A stretch of DNA of 64,000 bases from Marsupella aquatica (Eukaryota > Marchantiophyta): the NCBI GenBank assembly GCA_973895155.1, contig OZ316897.1, positions 21,452,001 to 21,516,000 of the forward strand. Reading direction: 5' to 3'. The notes beneath the pieces are model-generated. The model saw only the letters and a list, made by a program, of their open reading frames with translations. It was not told the DNA's origin and searched no databases. Of this stretch, positions 50,200-61,589 are shown in pieces. Position numbers and translations under genes: made by a program. Numbering within the stretch: the stretch's first letter is position 1; the number at the start of each line of letters is the position of its first letter.

Positions 50200-53100
50200 T
50201 TATTAGTCTCACCATGACTATATGACCTCCAATATGCCAACATTAATGGCTTCCAAGATGACAGCGTGAGTGACCCCACTTTTAGTCATTCATATTGAAG
50301 CACTATTTAATTCACAAATGACCCAATGAACTCCCTTGTACCTCCAAAGAGAACCCCCCAATAGCCTTTGTAAGGACCACATTTCCAATCATTTGGAACT
50401 TCTTACCTGTAGTATGACAACCAAAATGACCCTAATTTGAGGTGTTTTCATTAATGACACACCATGAGGGACCTGTCTAATGACCACAAATATGACTATA
50501 AAAATGACCCTATATGTAGTCATTGGCATTAATGACACACCATTATGTGAAAATGACCCAATGAAGAGTACATTACCTCTCGGAGTGCCCCCTTACAATT
50601 CATTTGGAATTTAATAGAATATATCCAAATCCAAATATCGGCACAAACATGACATAGTTATATAGAAGGACATAGTCTTCCACTAGTATTGCATTATATA
50701 TCTCTTGGAGAGACAAAAACAATTTTTGTTTGCCGTTTGGATAGGACAGTATGCATGCAGGGTACGTGACACTTTTGGCAAATCACTCCAAAGTTGTATG
50801 ACTTGGGAGTGATTTCCCCAAAGTTACATTGTGCCTAAAGTAAATGCAAAACACAGCTCCAAAGTGCTACTGGTGCAACTAGTGGTTGGAGAATGGTAAA
50901 TATAGTATTTTGCACCTAGTAGAGGGGTTGCGAGCTCTATGTGGGGCCACATGGCACTCTAGGGCCCGCCTCCAACCCTTAGCCCCAAATTGGTCATTCA
51001 TGCTTGTCTCCAATGATTGCACTAGGGACATCTCAAATGACTCAAAGTCCAGTCATTTGCCTTATATGACATCCCATATGACCAATTCAATGACCCTGCT
51101 TGTAGTCATTGGCAATTATGACACGACTTTGTTAAAAAATGACCCAATGAAGGTCCTAGTACGTCAAGAAAGAGGCCGCTTTAGATTTCTTGTAAAATAG
51201 GAATATTCCTATTCCTTTAACCAACACACATGTCCACCGTAGAGGGAAGCACCACTACCATGCCCATCCCATTGGTGTTGCACTACCTCGTTGAGGAACT
51301 AAACAAATGGCTCCATTTGCCTTAGGAACATAAGATATTCATGATCCATGTTGGTGCTTTTGGCAAATCACTCCAAAGTTGTATGACTTGGGAGTGATTT
51401 CCCCAATGTTGCATCATCCCTTAAGTAAACGCAAAAACTCACATGAGGTACGGTGCTAATGGTGCAACTAGTGGTTGGAGAATAGTAAATATAGTATTTT
51501 GCACATAGTGGAGGGGTTGCAAGCTCTATGTGGGGCCACATGGGACTCTAGGGCCCACCTTCAGCCCCTAGCCCCAAACTTGTCATTTGTGCTTCTGTTT
51601 AATGACTGCATGAAAGGCCACACAAATGACCACAAGTCTAGTCACTTGACTTATATGACTTCCCATATGACAGTTTTAATGACTTGACTTTTGGTCATTG
51701 GCATTTATGACAAGTCATTGGTCACATATGACCCAATAAAGGCCCTAGTACCTCCAAAGAGAACCCGCAATTGCAAGGTTGGAATATTCCTCTTCCCTAA
51801 ACCCGCACCCACACCATACTGAGAAGCACGATTCCCCTGCCCATTCCATTGGTGCAGCACCACCTCTTGGAGAACCAAAAAACAAGTTTTATTTGCCTTT
51901 GGATGTGATGGTGTGCATGCATGGACACACTTTTGGCAAATCACTCCAAAGTCATATGACTTGGGAGTGATTTCCCCAAAGGTGCATCATGCCTTAAGTA
52001 AACATCAAAACATGTGTCCAAAGTGTTTATGTTGCAACTAGTGGTTGGACAATGATGAGTATTATAGTGTCCCGCACCCAGTGGAGGGGTTCTCACCTCT
52101 ATGTGGGGCCCCATCGCACTCTAGGGCCCACCTCCAGCCCCTAGCCCCAAACTGGTCATTAGTGCTTGTGTTTAATGACTGCATGAGGGACCACACAAAT
52201 GACCACAAGTCCAGTCACTTGACTTATATGACAGTCCATGTGACAAATTTAATGACCCTACTTGTAGTCATTGGTATTTATGACGGGCCATTGCTCACAT
52301 ATGACCCAATAAAGGCCCTAGTATCTCCAAAGAGAGCCAACTTTAGATTCCTTGCAAGGTTGGAATATTCCTCTTCCCTAAACCCGCACCCACACCATAC
52401 TGAGAAGCACGACTCCCCTGCCCATTCCATTGGTGCAGCACCACCTCTTGGAGAACCAAAAAACAAGTTTTATTTGCCTTTGGATGTGATGGTGTGCATG
52501 CATGGACACACTTTTGGCAAATCACTCCAAAGTCATATGACTTGGGAGTGATTTCCCCAAAGGTGCATCATGCCTTAAGTAAACGCCAAAACATGTGTCC
52601 AAAGTGCTTATGTTGCAACTAGTGGTTGGACAATGATGAGTATAGTGTCCCGCACCCAGTGGAGGGGTTCTCACCTCTATGTGGGGCCCCATCGCACTCT
52701 AGGGCCCACCTCCAACCCCTAGCCCCAAACTGGTCATTAGTGCTTGTGTTTAATGACTGCATGAGGGACCACACAAATGACCACAAGTCCAGTCACTTGA
52801 CTTATATGACAGTCCATATGACAAATTTAATGACCCTACTTGTAGTCATTGGTATTTATGACGGGCCATTGCTCACATATGACCCAATAAAGGCCCTAGT
52901 ATCTCCAAAGAGAGCCAACTTTAGATTCCTTGCAAGGTTGGAATATTCCTCTTCCCTAAACCCGCACCCACACCATATTGAGAAGCACGACTCCCCTGCC
53001 CATTCCATTGGTGCAACACCACCTCTTGGAGAACCAAAAAACAAGTTTTATTTGCCTTTGGATGTGATGGTATGCATGCACGGTGACACTTTTGGAAAAT

Positions 53101-53830
53101 CACTCCAAAGTCATACGACTTGGGAGTGATTTCCCCAAAGGTGCATCATGCCTTAAGTAAATGCCAAAACATGTGTCCAAAGTGCTTACGTCGCAACTAG
53201 TGGTTGGACAATGATGAGTATAGTGTCCCGCACCTAGTGGAGGGGTTCTCACCTCTATGTGGGGCCCCATCGCACTCTAGGGCCCACCTCCAACCCCTAG
53301 CCCCAAACTGGTCATTAGTGCTTGTGTTTAATGACTGCATGAGGGACCACACAAATGACCACAAGTCTAGTCACTTGACTTATATGACAGTCCATATGAC
53401 AAATTTAATGACCCTACTTGTAGTCATTGGTATTTGTGATGCAAATGTTTTTAGAAATGACCCAATAAAGATTACACTAGCTCCTTGAATGCCCCATCAC
53501 TATTCATTTGCAAATTAAAATATTGCCCATCCAAACATTGGCACAAACATGACACAATTACAACAAAGGATGACAAACTTCCATTGGTATTGCCCTACTT
53601 CTTGGAGAGACAAAAAGACTTCATTTGCCTTTGGATACGATAGTATGCATCTATATATGGTAACACTTCTGGCAAATCACTCCAAAGGTGTATGACTTGA
53701 GAGTGATTTCCCCAAAGCTAGGTGCATCACGCCTTAAGTAAATGCAAGACATGTGTTCAAATTGCTAATACCGCAACCAATGGGAGGACAATGATGAGTA
53801 TTGTGTCCCGCATTTAGTGGAAGGGTTATC
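50200..53830. repeat. About 580-bp tandem repeat array in the CACTA right subterminal region
   Basis: The landmark TTTTGGCAAATCACTCC (or a close variant) recurs at about 50772, 51356, 51930, 52511, 53089 and 53666, a period of 572-587 bases. Each unit also has CAACTAGTGGTTGGA, a GAGGGGTT...TATGTGGGGCC block and four to six GTCATT/AATGAC motifs. The units from about 51929 to 53200 are nearly identical, which points to recent unequal exchange. The repeated 60-168-aa ORFs here are artefacts of the repeat. Confidence 0.9.
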
Positions 53831-53919
53831 AACTATATCAATGACTCTACAATTATGATCGATGTATGGAATAACTACTGAGTATTTTAATCTTCATATC
53901 TCTTGGGTTCTTTAATGAC

Positions 53920-54490
53920 TCTATAAGTAGTCATTTATGCAATAAGTCCATAATGACTGTATGTTATTGTAAACATTGATATATCATGATTTTTAGATTG
54001 ACCCTATATTTAGTCATTTATGCGACAAGTCCATAATGACAGTATGTTGTTGTCAACACTGATATATCCTAGTTTCAGTATTGACTATGGAGTTAGTCAT
54101 TTATGAGAGAAGTCCATATTAATGACAGTATGTTCTTGTAAATATTGATATGTCCTAATTTCAAGATTGACCCTAGAGTTAGTCATTTATGAAAGAAGTC
54201 CATAATGACGGTATGCTATTGTAAACACTGATATGTCCTAATTTCAAGATTGACCCTAGAGTTAGTCATTTATGAAAGAAGTCCATAATGACGGTATGCT
54301 ATTGTAAACACTGATATGTCCTAATTTCAAGATTGACCCTAGAGTTAGTCATTTATGAAAGAAGTCCATAATGACGGTATGCTATTGTAAACACTGATAT
54401 GTCCTAATTTCAAGATTGACCCTAGAGTTAGTCATTTATGAAAGAAGTCCATAATGACAATATGCTATTATAAACACTGATATATTCTCA
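53920..54490. repeat. 83-bp tandem repeat array near the CACTA right end
   Basis: TTAGTCATTTATGAAAGAAG recurs at 83-base steps (about 54179, 54262, 54345 and 54428), with diverged copies to about 53930. Each unit carries GTCATTTATG and CATAATGAC, the subterminal motif in both orientations. Confidence 0.88.
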
Positions 54491-54879
54491 TTTTCAGATT
54501 GACCCTATGTTTTGTCATTTAACACCGTTGGTTAAAATGACGGAAATACATTTTTTGTCATTTATCACCGTTGACCAAAATGACCCAAATAAATTTTTGG
54601 TCATTTCAATCATTGTCCAGAGTGACTATAATGGTGCTAAACATTGATTTATCATTGTTGTTATTAATTGCGTCATTTAAGACATGTGTCTAAATTGACC
54701 ATTTAGGGAAATTGGGTCATTTTGGTCACATCAGTCATTACAAACATTATACAAAATGACGCAAAAGTTAACATTTTGTCATTTCAGTCTATTGGTCATT
54801 TTGGACAGTCATTCTCTTGTCATTCTTTTTGTGTCATTAGAAATTTTGGTCATTTATTCATCTCCGTCATTGGGTGATT

Positions 54880-54909
54880 GGTCATAAAGGGCCCTGTTTT
54901 CTTCTAGTG
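54880..54909 (-). repeat. CACTA right terminal inverted repeat
   Basis: It reads CACTAGAAGAAAACA on the minus strand and is followed outside by the CCC target duplication at 54910-54912. Confidence 0.9.
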
Positions 54910-54912
54910 CCC

Positions 54913-56895
54913 TCTCATGGTTTACTTTTCAACTATACCGTCTCGAACTCTGGTGGCTTTACCTTTACCTGCTTTGATCGGCGTGGTTTGTTGACCTTTT
55001 TGTTTCTTTGCTTTCGGTCGATCGATAATTCTGAACTCGGACGTGCTAGTTATTGGTCTCTTAACTCCCTTATTAAGCTGGTCGTTATAGCTGAGCATTC
55101 TCGAACGGCAGACTAACTGACAGACAAGTTTAGCACAAAGTACTCCCAACTTGCATTTTTGATAGTTTAGTTCGTAGTTTTCAATTCAGTTCTAATTGAT
55201 CTTGGCGCCTTCCATGCATGCAGCTGTGATGTCAACAAAAGTTGCGTTCATGGATTTGGCGAGGGTCGACCATCTTCAAAGAGTTGTTAAGCTCTTATGG
55301 GACGTTGAGGTAAAGTTCATGCGTTTGCTTCATTTGCATTCTTCAAATTGTGGTTTTGTTTAAGAGATCATTGTGATCTTCAAGCCACAGAAGTGTGGAA
55401 GGTCTTCAAATCCGCGATCAGTATAGACACCTCTGATCCGCGGACATAACCAGCAGTAACCTCATTTTCCTCTGACATAATCAGCAGTAAAACGCATCCA
55501 CATTGAGCTGATTGTAGCCCTTTCCTTCTTCAAGTCCTCGATCTTCAGGACTGCACATGCTTGCCTTTGATCATCTCCATCTGAGTTCTAATCTAACCAC
55601 CCTAGACTCTCTCCTATTCTGTCGAGTTGGTGTTCCCTGCTGGATTCATTTGTGTGCCGGTCCTATCTGCTGATTTCTTCTCTTTCCAGGGATCTCCAGT
55701 AGGTGATTCTCGGTGACTCACTCCTAGCCTGGAGTTACTTGGCCGTCCGTCTGCAACAATGTATGCTTGGAGAATTTTGTCGGCTCCTTCCTGACTGCCT
55801 CAAATCGAAGTCGAGGCTCTCCTTCACTATCCTCGGCTCTCGCCATTAATTGGCTGTTTTGGTCTCCTACTGTCTCGTTGATGTATATGTATCTGTGATA
55901 TTCTATTCTCTTCCCTCCCGTCTAGCGGGGTCGGGAGTATATTACAGGTTTGTTTCTACTTGATAGGGTTGCTGACTAAAATATGTATATTCTAGCTGAT
56001 GCGCATTCAACTTCTGTTTGGTGCTCAATTTGGAGTCTACTTATTCCGTTGCATGGCTTGGTTTTCTCGTATTGGACTTTGTCTGGGTGATGCGCCTTTT
56101 ACTCCCCCACCGGGCTGTTTCGGATCTTTGGCTGGAGACTTCCTTTTCACTTTGGCTATTGGCAGTTGCCCTCCCCCGGAGACTGGAGTTACATCTGCAT
56201 GATTGTGCTCCGTTCTGGTCACCCTCTCTTGCCAAGTGCTTCTGGTTCAATACGCTCAAGATGTACAAATGATAGAAGTTGTCCCATAGAATCCAAGTTT
56301 TCCATGCTACCAAGTGTTAACTTCATATCTGGATGATGTAGGCTCGTGGAATGGAGACTTTGGCAGCACAGGTGTTGATCAATGAAGTAACCAAGCGTGG
56401 AGGCCAATTGACTCACTATGACAGGTATGTGATAACATAAACCACTAATGACAGATGACAGAGGCTCGATGTCTCTCCTCTGGTTGACATGAGATAAGAG
56501 TAGCTAGAAATCTAGATTTTGTTCATATATTGAAAGCCAGACACTGCAGGTAAACACAGGCTATGAGACTCCACTTCCTTCCATTTGGCAGCATCAGGTC
56601 TGGTCATAATTATATAGCCTCCTTGCGTGACCGAGGAAAGTCATATATCCTATTGTAAGGTGGTGGATATAGGAGCCGCAACATACTTAGTTGTGCAGAC
56701 ACATAGACGGAAGGACAACAGTTTCAAACCTAGCTTGAGCTACCGGCAGTTCTCACATTCTGTTTTAACATCGCTCAAGATAGAAAAGAATACTGCTAAC
56801 ACTATTGAATTTCTGGATGCATGGCCCAGGATTAACAAGAAGACAACAATCTGAGCCCAACAAGTGACCTGTCAACAAACAGCCATTCTGACTTC
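54913..56895. other. Region between the CACTA end and the tnp2-like ORF
   Basis: Two short exon-like pieces are visible on the plus strand: 55228-55311 (MSTKVAFMDLARVDHLQRVV before a GTAAAG donor) and about 56340-56425 (METLAAQVLINEVTKRGGQL before a GTATGTG donor). I do not recognise either and cannot join them to other exons. The rest is CT-rich, 5'-UTR-like sequence. Confidence 0.3.
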
Positions 56896-58221
56896 ATGGA
56901 TGAGAATTCTCAGCCCCGAGTGTACTGTGCATGCAAGTACAAATGTGCCCAGAGTGCAGATGGTTATAACATGATTCCTAAGACCACCCGTAGACGTCAC
57001 TCTCATAAAGATGACATAGGGGAAGTCTTTCAATATCCTAGTGCTACTACCCATCCTCCAGGTGTTACTTGTGATATGAACCCCCAGGATATGAGCTTAC
57101 AGCAGGAAGAGCTTGGTTTCAATATGGATTCTGGCAGTCATTTGAGGCTAGCTAAGTGCATCTGCCAATTATGTGGTGAGATTGGAAAAATGATTCCAAG
57201 GAATACCCAAAGGAGGCATATGAGCATCAATAGTTGGGCACAGAGATTGCGAGTAAGAGACTCAACATTTGACAAAGGTAATGAGGCCACACTTGAAGAA
57301 GATCTGAGAATTGAAGAGTTACAACACTTTGTCTCAGGTACAGAAGAAGAAACTTATGATCCCAGAATGGAAAGCTACCCACACGAGGACCACTGGATGG
57401 AGGGTTTGCAACAATCATTCCAAGAGGAATATGAATTTGATGATAATTGTGTTGCAGGGCCGACTATCAACATCCATGAAGAGAAGGGAGAACCAGATCA
57501 ACATAATACTGTGAACTGTTTGGATGATGCTATCCTAGAGACGGTGATAGAACTTTTTTCAGTTCTGGATCATCACAAAGTAAGCATTGCTTGTCAAAAG
57601 AGAGTCTTGAAAATATTATTTCGTGGCATGAAGAAAGACCAAGATTCCATTGACACTGTTGAGAATCCTATAGATTACAGAGGATTGTCTTTGGCAAGGC
57701 TGTTCTGTTTAGCTGGCTGTGAATGGAGTGGAGGTGAAAATGGGATGGCTGCACCTCGAACTTGGGATTGACTGATGGAAGTATATGAGATGAATGGAAT
57801 GACTGTTGTTGATAAATGGCAAATATGCACAGGAGAAGTAGGAGTTGAGCATACTCCAACAGTTTTTAAGCTCTTAGATGAATACACCATGTGCCCTTTT
57901 GAAGGTTGTGGAATTGACAAATCCAAAATTTGTACATTCAATTATTTGCCGTTAGCAAAAATCTTCACTTCACTTTTTCAAAGCCAGACCTTTTGCTATG
58001 ATATTCTGCGTATGTGGCAGAATCGATCAGAGTGGCTACCTGAGTTGGAACAAAGACCATTTCATATAGATGAGTTTTGGCATGGCACCAAGATACAGGA
58101 GTACAAGCAATTCTGGGATCCTGAAAGTATTTGGCAGCAACCGTTGATCTTTCCCAATGTCAAGTGCAGAAAGTCTTATCGATTATGGCCATCCATTTGT
58201 GAAGAGAACAAGAAGCCTTAA
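56896..58221 (+). pseudogene. tnp2-like (CACTA/Plavaka-type) transposase N-terminus with one in-frame TGA
   Basis: One frame runs from ATG 56896 to a stop at 58219-58221 and is interrupted only by TGA at 57769-57771. Two Cys/His units occur: CACKYKCAQ...TTRRRH at about residue 14 and CICQLCGEIG...NTQRRH at about residue 95, typical of the N-terminus of tnp2-type transposases. A Glu/Asp-rich linker follows. After the stop, CPFEGCGIDKSKICTFNYLP then LAKIFTSLFQ and DEFWHGTKIQEYKQF match the start of the tnp2 core, but the catalytic part is missing. It is thus a truncated copy with a nonsense change, or an intron spans the stop. It is unlike the TNP2 in the CACTA element next to it. Confidence 0.6.
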
Positions 58222-58527
58222 GGGATGAGTCCAAAGCCTTATTTCTCTTTTAAAAATCTTCATGATATTAAAAAGTGTATACCAAAAAACCACCAAAAAA
58301 TGGTATGTATTTTCCAAACTAGACTCAAGAGAATTTTACCACCAAAATCTAAGCATATCTTATATGATATTCTCACAATTGTATAAACCTTGAAATATGC
58401 ACTTTATAAAAGTAATCGAAATCAAACTCATCGATCAGAGTTTAAGTCAAACTCAAAGTTTTACAAAATATAACCCAACTTAAGCCCAAGTGGTTTCAAA
58501 TGCTACGAGTCCCTCTATTTATCTAGT
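58222..58527. other. AT-rich spacer between convergent genes
   Basis: Nothing gene-like is visible; the stretch probably holds the 3' UTR of the minus-strand methyltransferase gene. Confidence 0.4.
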
Positions 58528-61500
58528 CTAATCCAAAGGGACCGCTTCCCCTTCCTCGGTTCCGGAAGTCCCTGTCGTCAATTCTGGAACAATTGTGGCA
58601 TCGTCAACCACGCTATCCTCTCCGGCCTGAGGAATGTCTTCCTCACTCTCCTCATCCATCTCCCCCTGTCCGTCTTCCTCTTCAATGTTATCTGCAAGGT
58701 TAAGAATCCTCCCTTTCAACACACTGCTCTGTCGCTCGTCAATCTCAATGGCAACGCAATGTCTCCCCATGGCCAAGGAGGAGGTTGTCCCAGTCCCTGA
58801 TCCTGAACAAATATCCAAAACCCAGTCTCCAACCTGACTAAAATGACTCACTTCCCAATCTAACAATGCACGTGATTTCTGATAAACATTCACTGCCTTG
58901 TTATCCCCGTTGTGTTTCAGCTTCTTAGTCACAGCTGCGCATACAACCACATTGTTCCTTGATTCATTTGTGTCAAAATTGAAGTGCTCCAATGACCGTT
59001 TACCATCCTGGCTGTGAAAGCCAATTGTAAAGCACTCAAAGTTGCTGTTCAATCTTGGTCCACCAGCATTCTTCACATTATCCTTAACCCTGAAAAGTCA
59101 CAAAAAGTCAAGGAGTTATTTAAACTAAGAAACATGGTTCATGAAATCATGAATAACTAATAGTTGTTTTTTTCAGAAACAAATATTTCTTACCACACAC
59201 AATTCTGGAACCCTCCATTACACTCCGCTTTCAAAACGGTCTTGATGGCCTCATATTGGTCAAGGCTGTGGTGAATGATAATACGCCACAACTTTGCAGT
59301 AGTAGCCACCTTGAACGATTGGACCATTTTTGTGATCTCCTCAGTTCCCCATCCAATAGTGTCTTCATGAAGACATCCAGGCAATGCAAACCCGTAGGGA
59401 ATATCCACTAAAGCTAATGTGTAAGCCCGACCCGGAACCACCTCATGTAATCGCTGAGCATCATGAGTAAAAATATCATAGTGCACATCACCAAACTCTG
59501 GATGCTCAAACGAATTTGGATGAAGTTCCCCCTCTTGGGTTTGCCGACTAGAAGTCTTCATGGATAGCCAATTTTGGGCTTGCACAATATGCGCATTGAA
59601 TTTGTCCGGGAATGACTTGAGATCTTTGCCTTCCTCATCTCCCTTCTTTTTCCGGGAGGTGGTATCTTTCTACAAAAAGGAACTGTAGAATTAGAAACAA
59701 GGATTCCAAATATTAAATGAATTCAAACAATCATTCGAAGAAAGGTGACAGAATCTTACCCATGTCTGGAAAATAGGTACGAAATTCTTAAGCACATTGT
59801 CTGTGCAATGCTCAGGGTACTTGGTTTTACAACCTGACCAACTCTCCTCGTGTAGACACGTGAGGAAGGCCTTCTGCACCTGCATCTGAAATTTGTGTCG
59901 AGTAAATTCGTGACCCATTTCCTGTAAAGAGAGTTCTTTAGTAAGAACTCTCTGTAACACTGGGCAAATCATATCAGGATCTTTCAAGGCCTGCATGTGT
60001 CTCCACTCTGTTAATTTCATGTCCTCATAAGGCAATTTGGCATCTCCAGACTTAGAGACTTTCTTCTTGCCTTTGTCTCCTTTTTGACCTTTGATCTCAC
60101 ACATCTCCCACTTGTCACAAATCTGCCTCACAAATGACCACACAGGATCTTGTCGGAATGCCAACTGAAATAGGTTATCATTGGCATTAAGAACCTCAGC
60201 ATCCTTTCGTACACCCCAATCCTTGAGATTGATTTCAGTAGCACACTCTTTCTTGAAATCCTGGTTGGACGACAATCCATTCTCAACAAATCTCATGTGA
60301 ATATAATTTACTCTCTGGATTGTCGTCATCTGTTGTCGAAATTCAGAATCAATATTGTGACTCCACGCCAGGTTTCTTGCCTCTTGCACACTCAATCCCG
60401 CAAATATCCAAGATTGCACTCTCCAAAATGCCTTGTTGTTAGGGAACTGAAGAGCAAGGTCTGCTTTGGCACAGGCTGAATGGTTGCCCCCAATCACATA
60501 ATAATGGTAATCAGCTTTCCTTGAAAAATCAAAGTCTTGCCTAGTAGCACACTCCTTCGGATCCACCAAGAGGACAAACGGAGCTGCAAGTGGACTGGCA
60601 CCTACAGTCTTCATCCGCAAGGTCAATTGGGTCAAGAAATATGGTTGGATGTGTCGGACCTGGTAAATGGGCAAGCCCACAGCCTTCTCTCTCACTGGAG
60701 GATAAAGTTGACCAATGTCAACGGTCACGGTCTCCTCTTGAACACCACATCTTCCCAGAATCTCCTCCTGGTACAATACCCGTGCATCCATTGACATTGA
60801 TTGAGCCTTTTGCTCCAAATGCGTTGGAATTTTCTCCAAAGTCTTCTTTTTTGACTTTGTAGCACTGGGCTCGGTAGGCTCAGGAGTCATAGCAGGTCGC
60901 TTCTTTGAAGAAATGCGAGTTCCAGTCGTACCTTGTGCCGACCCACCAGTCAAAGCCGTTCCCTGGGATGATCTGCCAACTTGAGATCCCCCTCCAGATG
61001 CTGTTGCTTCCCGGGAGGTTGTAGGCGCTACCACGGTCAAAATATCATTGGGTAAAATGCTAGGCCTGGATCCAGAAGGAACACCGGAAGCCCCAGATTT
61101 GGGTGGACGACTTACTCCCTTCTCTGCCGACCTTTTCCGGAGAATCTCTCTTGATTTTCGGATTGCACTCTTTAAAGTGCTAGCGTGAAATTCAAACACA
61201 AAACTAGAAATCTTTCCCGCGACGTCGTGGTAACGTTCCTCACTCGAAAGAGACTTGACAGTCTCAATGATGCTATCGATGTCCTTATCGAGATAGCAGG
61301 TGGCAGCCATTCCAGAAAACCTCTCCACATCCACGACAATCAAAGTTGATGTTTCCTTTGTTGTGATCAACATGTTCACAACTTCGTCGCCCCGTCGAAA
61401 TACATCGATGCGGCCGTAATTTACCCACCCTAATGCCCCCGATGGAAGCCCCTCAAATACACACAGCATTAGGAAGGGCTTCTTCCATGTTTTCGTCCCT

Positions 61501-61589
61501 AAGGAAATCGTCCAGGATGAGTTGTGGAAGTCCGTCAAAGGATGGCGCGAAAAGATGTCATCCACCAGCTCTTCCTACGACATTGTCAT
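58528..61589 (-). CDS. ParB-like domain plus beta-class amino-DNA methyltransferase, three exons (early TAG after the ATG)
   Basis: Exons (to 59760, 59669-59194, 59089-58528) join in frame with GTAAGA donors and TAG/CAG acceptors, giving about 947 aa from 61565. Residues about 280-410 look ParB-like (IYQVRHIQPYFLTQLTLRMK, HYYVIGGNHSACAKADLAL, LSVQEARNLAWSHNID). A Ser/Pro-rich linker (150-240) precedes it. From about 685 comes a methyltransferase in beta order: motif IV LALVDIPYGF, then the SAM-binding motif DICSGSGTGTTSS near 852 and VAIEID, then an acidic tail. Such enzymes methylate adenine-N6 or cytosine-N4 in DNA; DIPY replaces the usual DPPY/NPPY/SPPY, so the target base is unclear. ATG 61589 is followed by TAG at codon 5 (61577-61575); the open frame then begins at GAA. 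The gene may start at a later ATG, use another 5' exon (TAG could be an acceptor), or be newly disabled. Divergent to the gene at 62369. Confidence 0.8.

Larger units (their letters stand above)
37181..54909 (-). mobile_element. Complete CACTA (En/Spm) transposon, 17.7 kb, with extra PHD-finger cargo gene
   Basis: The left end is CACTAGTAGAAAACA and the right end (reverse complement) is CACTAGAAGAAAACA. Over the outer 30 bases 24 match, both reaching TTTATGACC. The flanks CCC at 37178-37180 and 54910-54912 are the 3-bp target duplication expected of CACTA elements. Inside, all on the minus strand, are a PHD protein gene (46732-46073), the TNP2-type transposase (45475-41506) and a TNP1/TNPA-like gene (41407-38265). 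Both ends carry many GTCATT/AATGAC motifs, the kind of subterminal repeats TNPA-like proteins bind. The right subterminal zone is expanded by tandem repeats. The joined transposase frames are open, so the copy may be autonomous. Confidence 0.92.

Noticed and set aside
50886-53488. Series of similar 60-168-aa ORFs on both strands that look like a tandem gene family
   Set aside because: They repeat with the 580-bp DNA unit, lie in the subterminal region of the CACTA element, are open on both strands and carry no domain.
54922-55149. Basic 75-aa minus-strand ORF (RPKAKKQKGQQTTPIKAGKG)
   Set aside because: Lies at the CACTA junction, has no domain or splice partner, and overlaps an ORF on the other strand of similar length.
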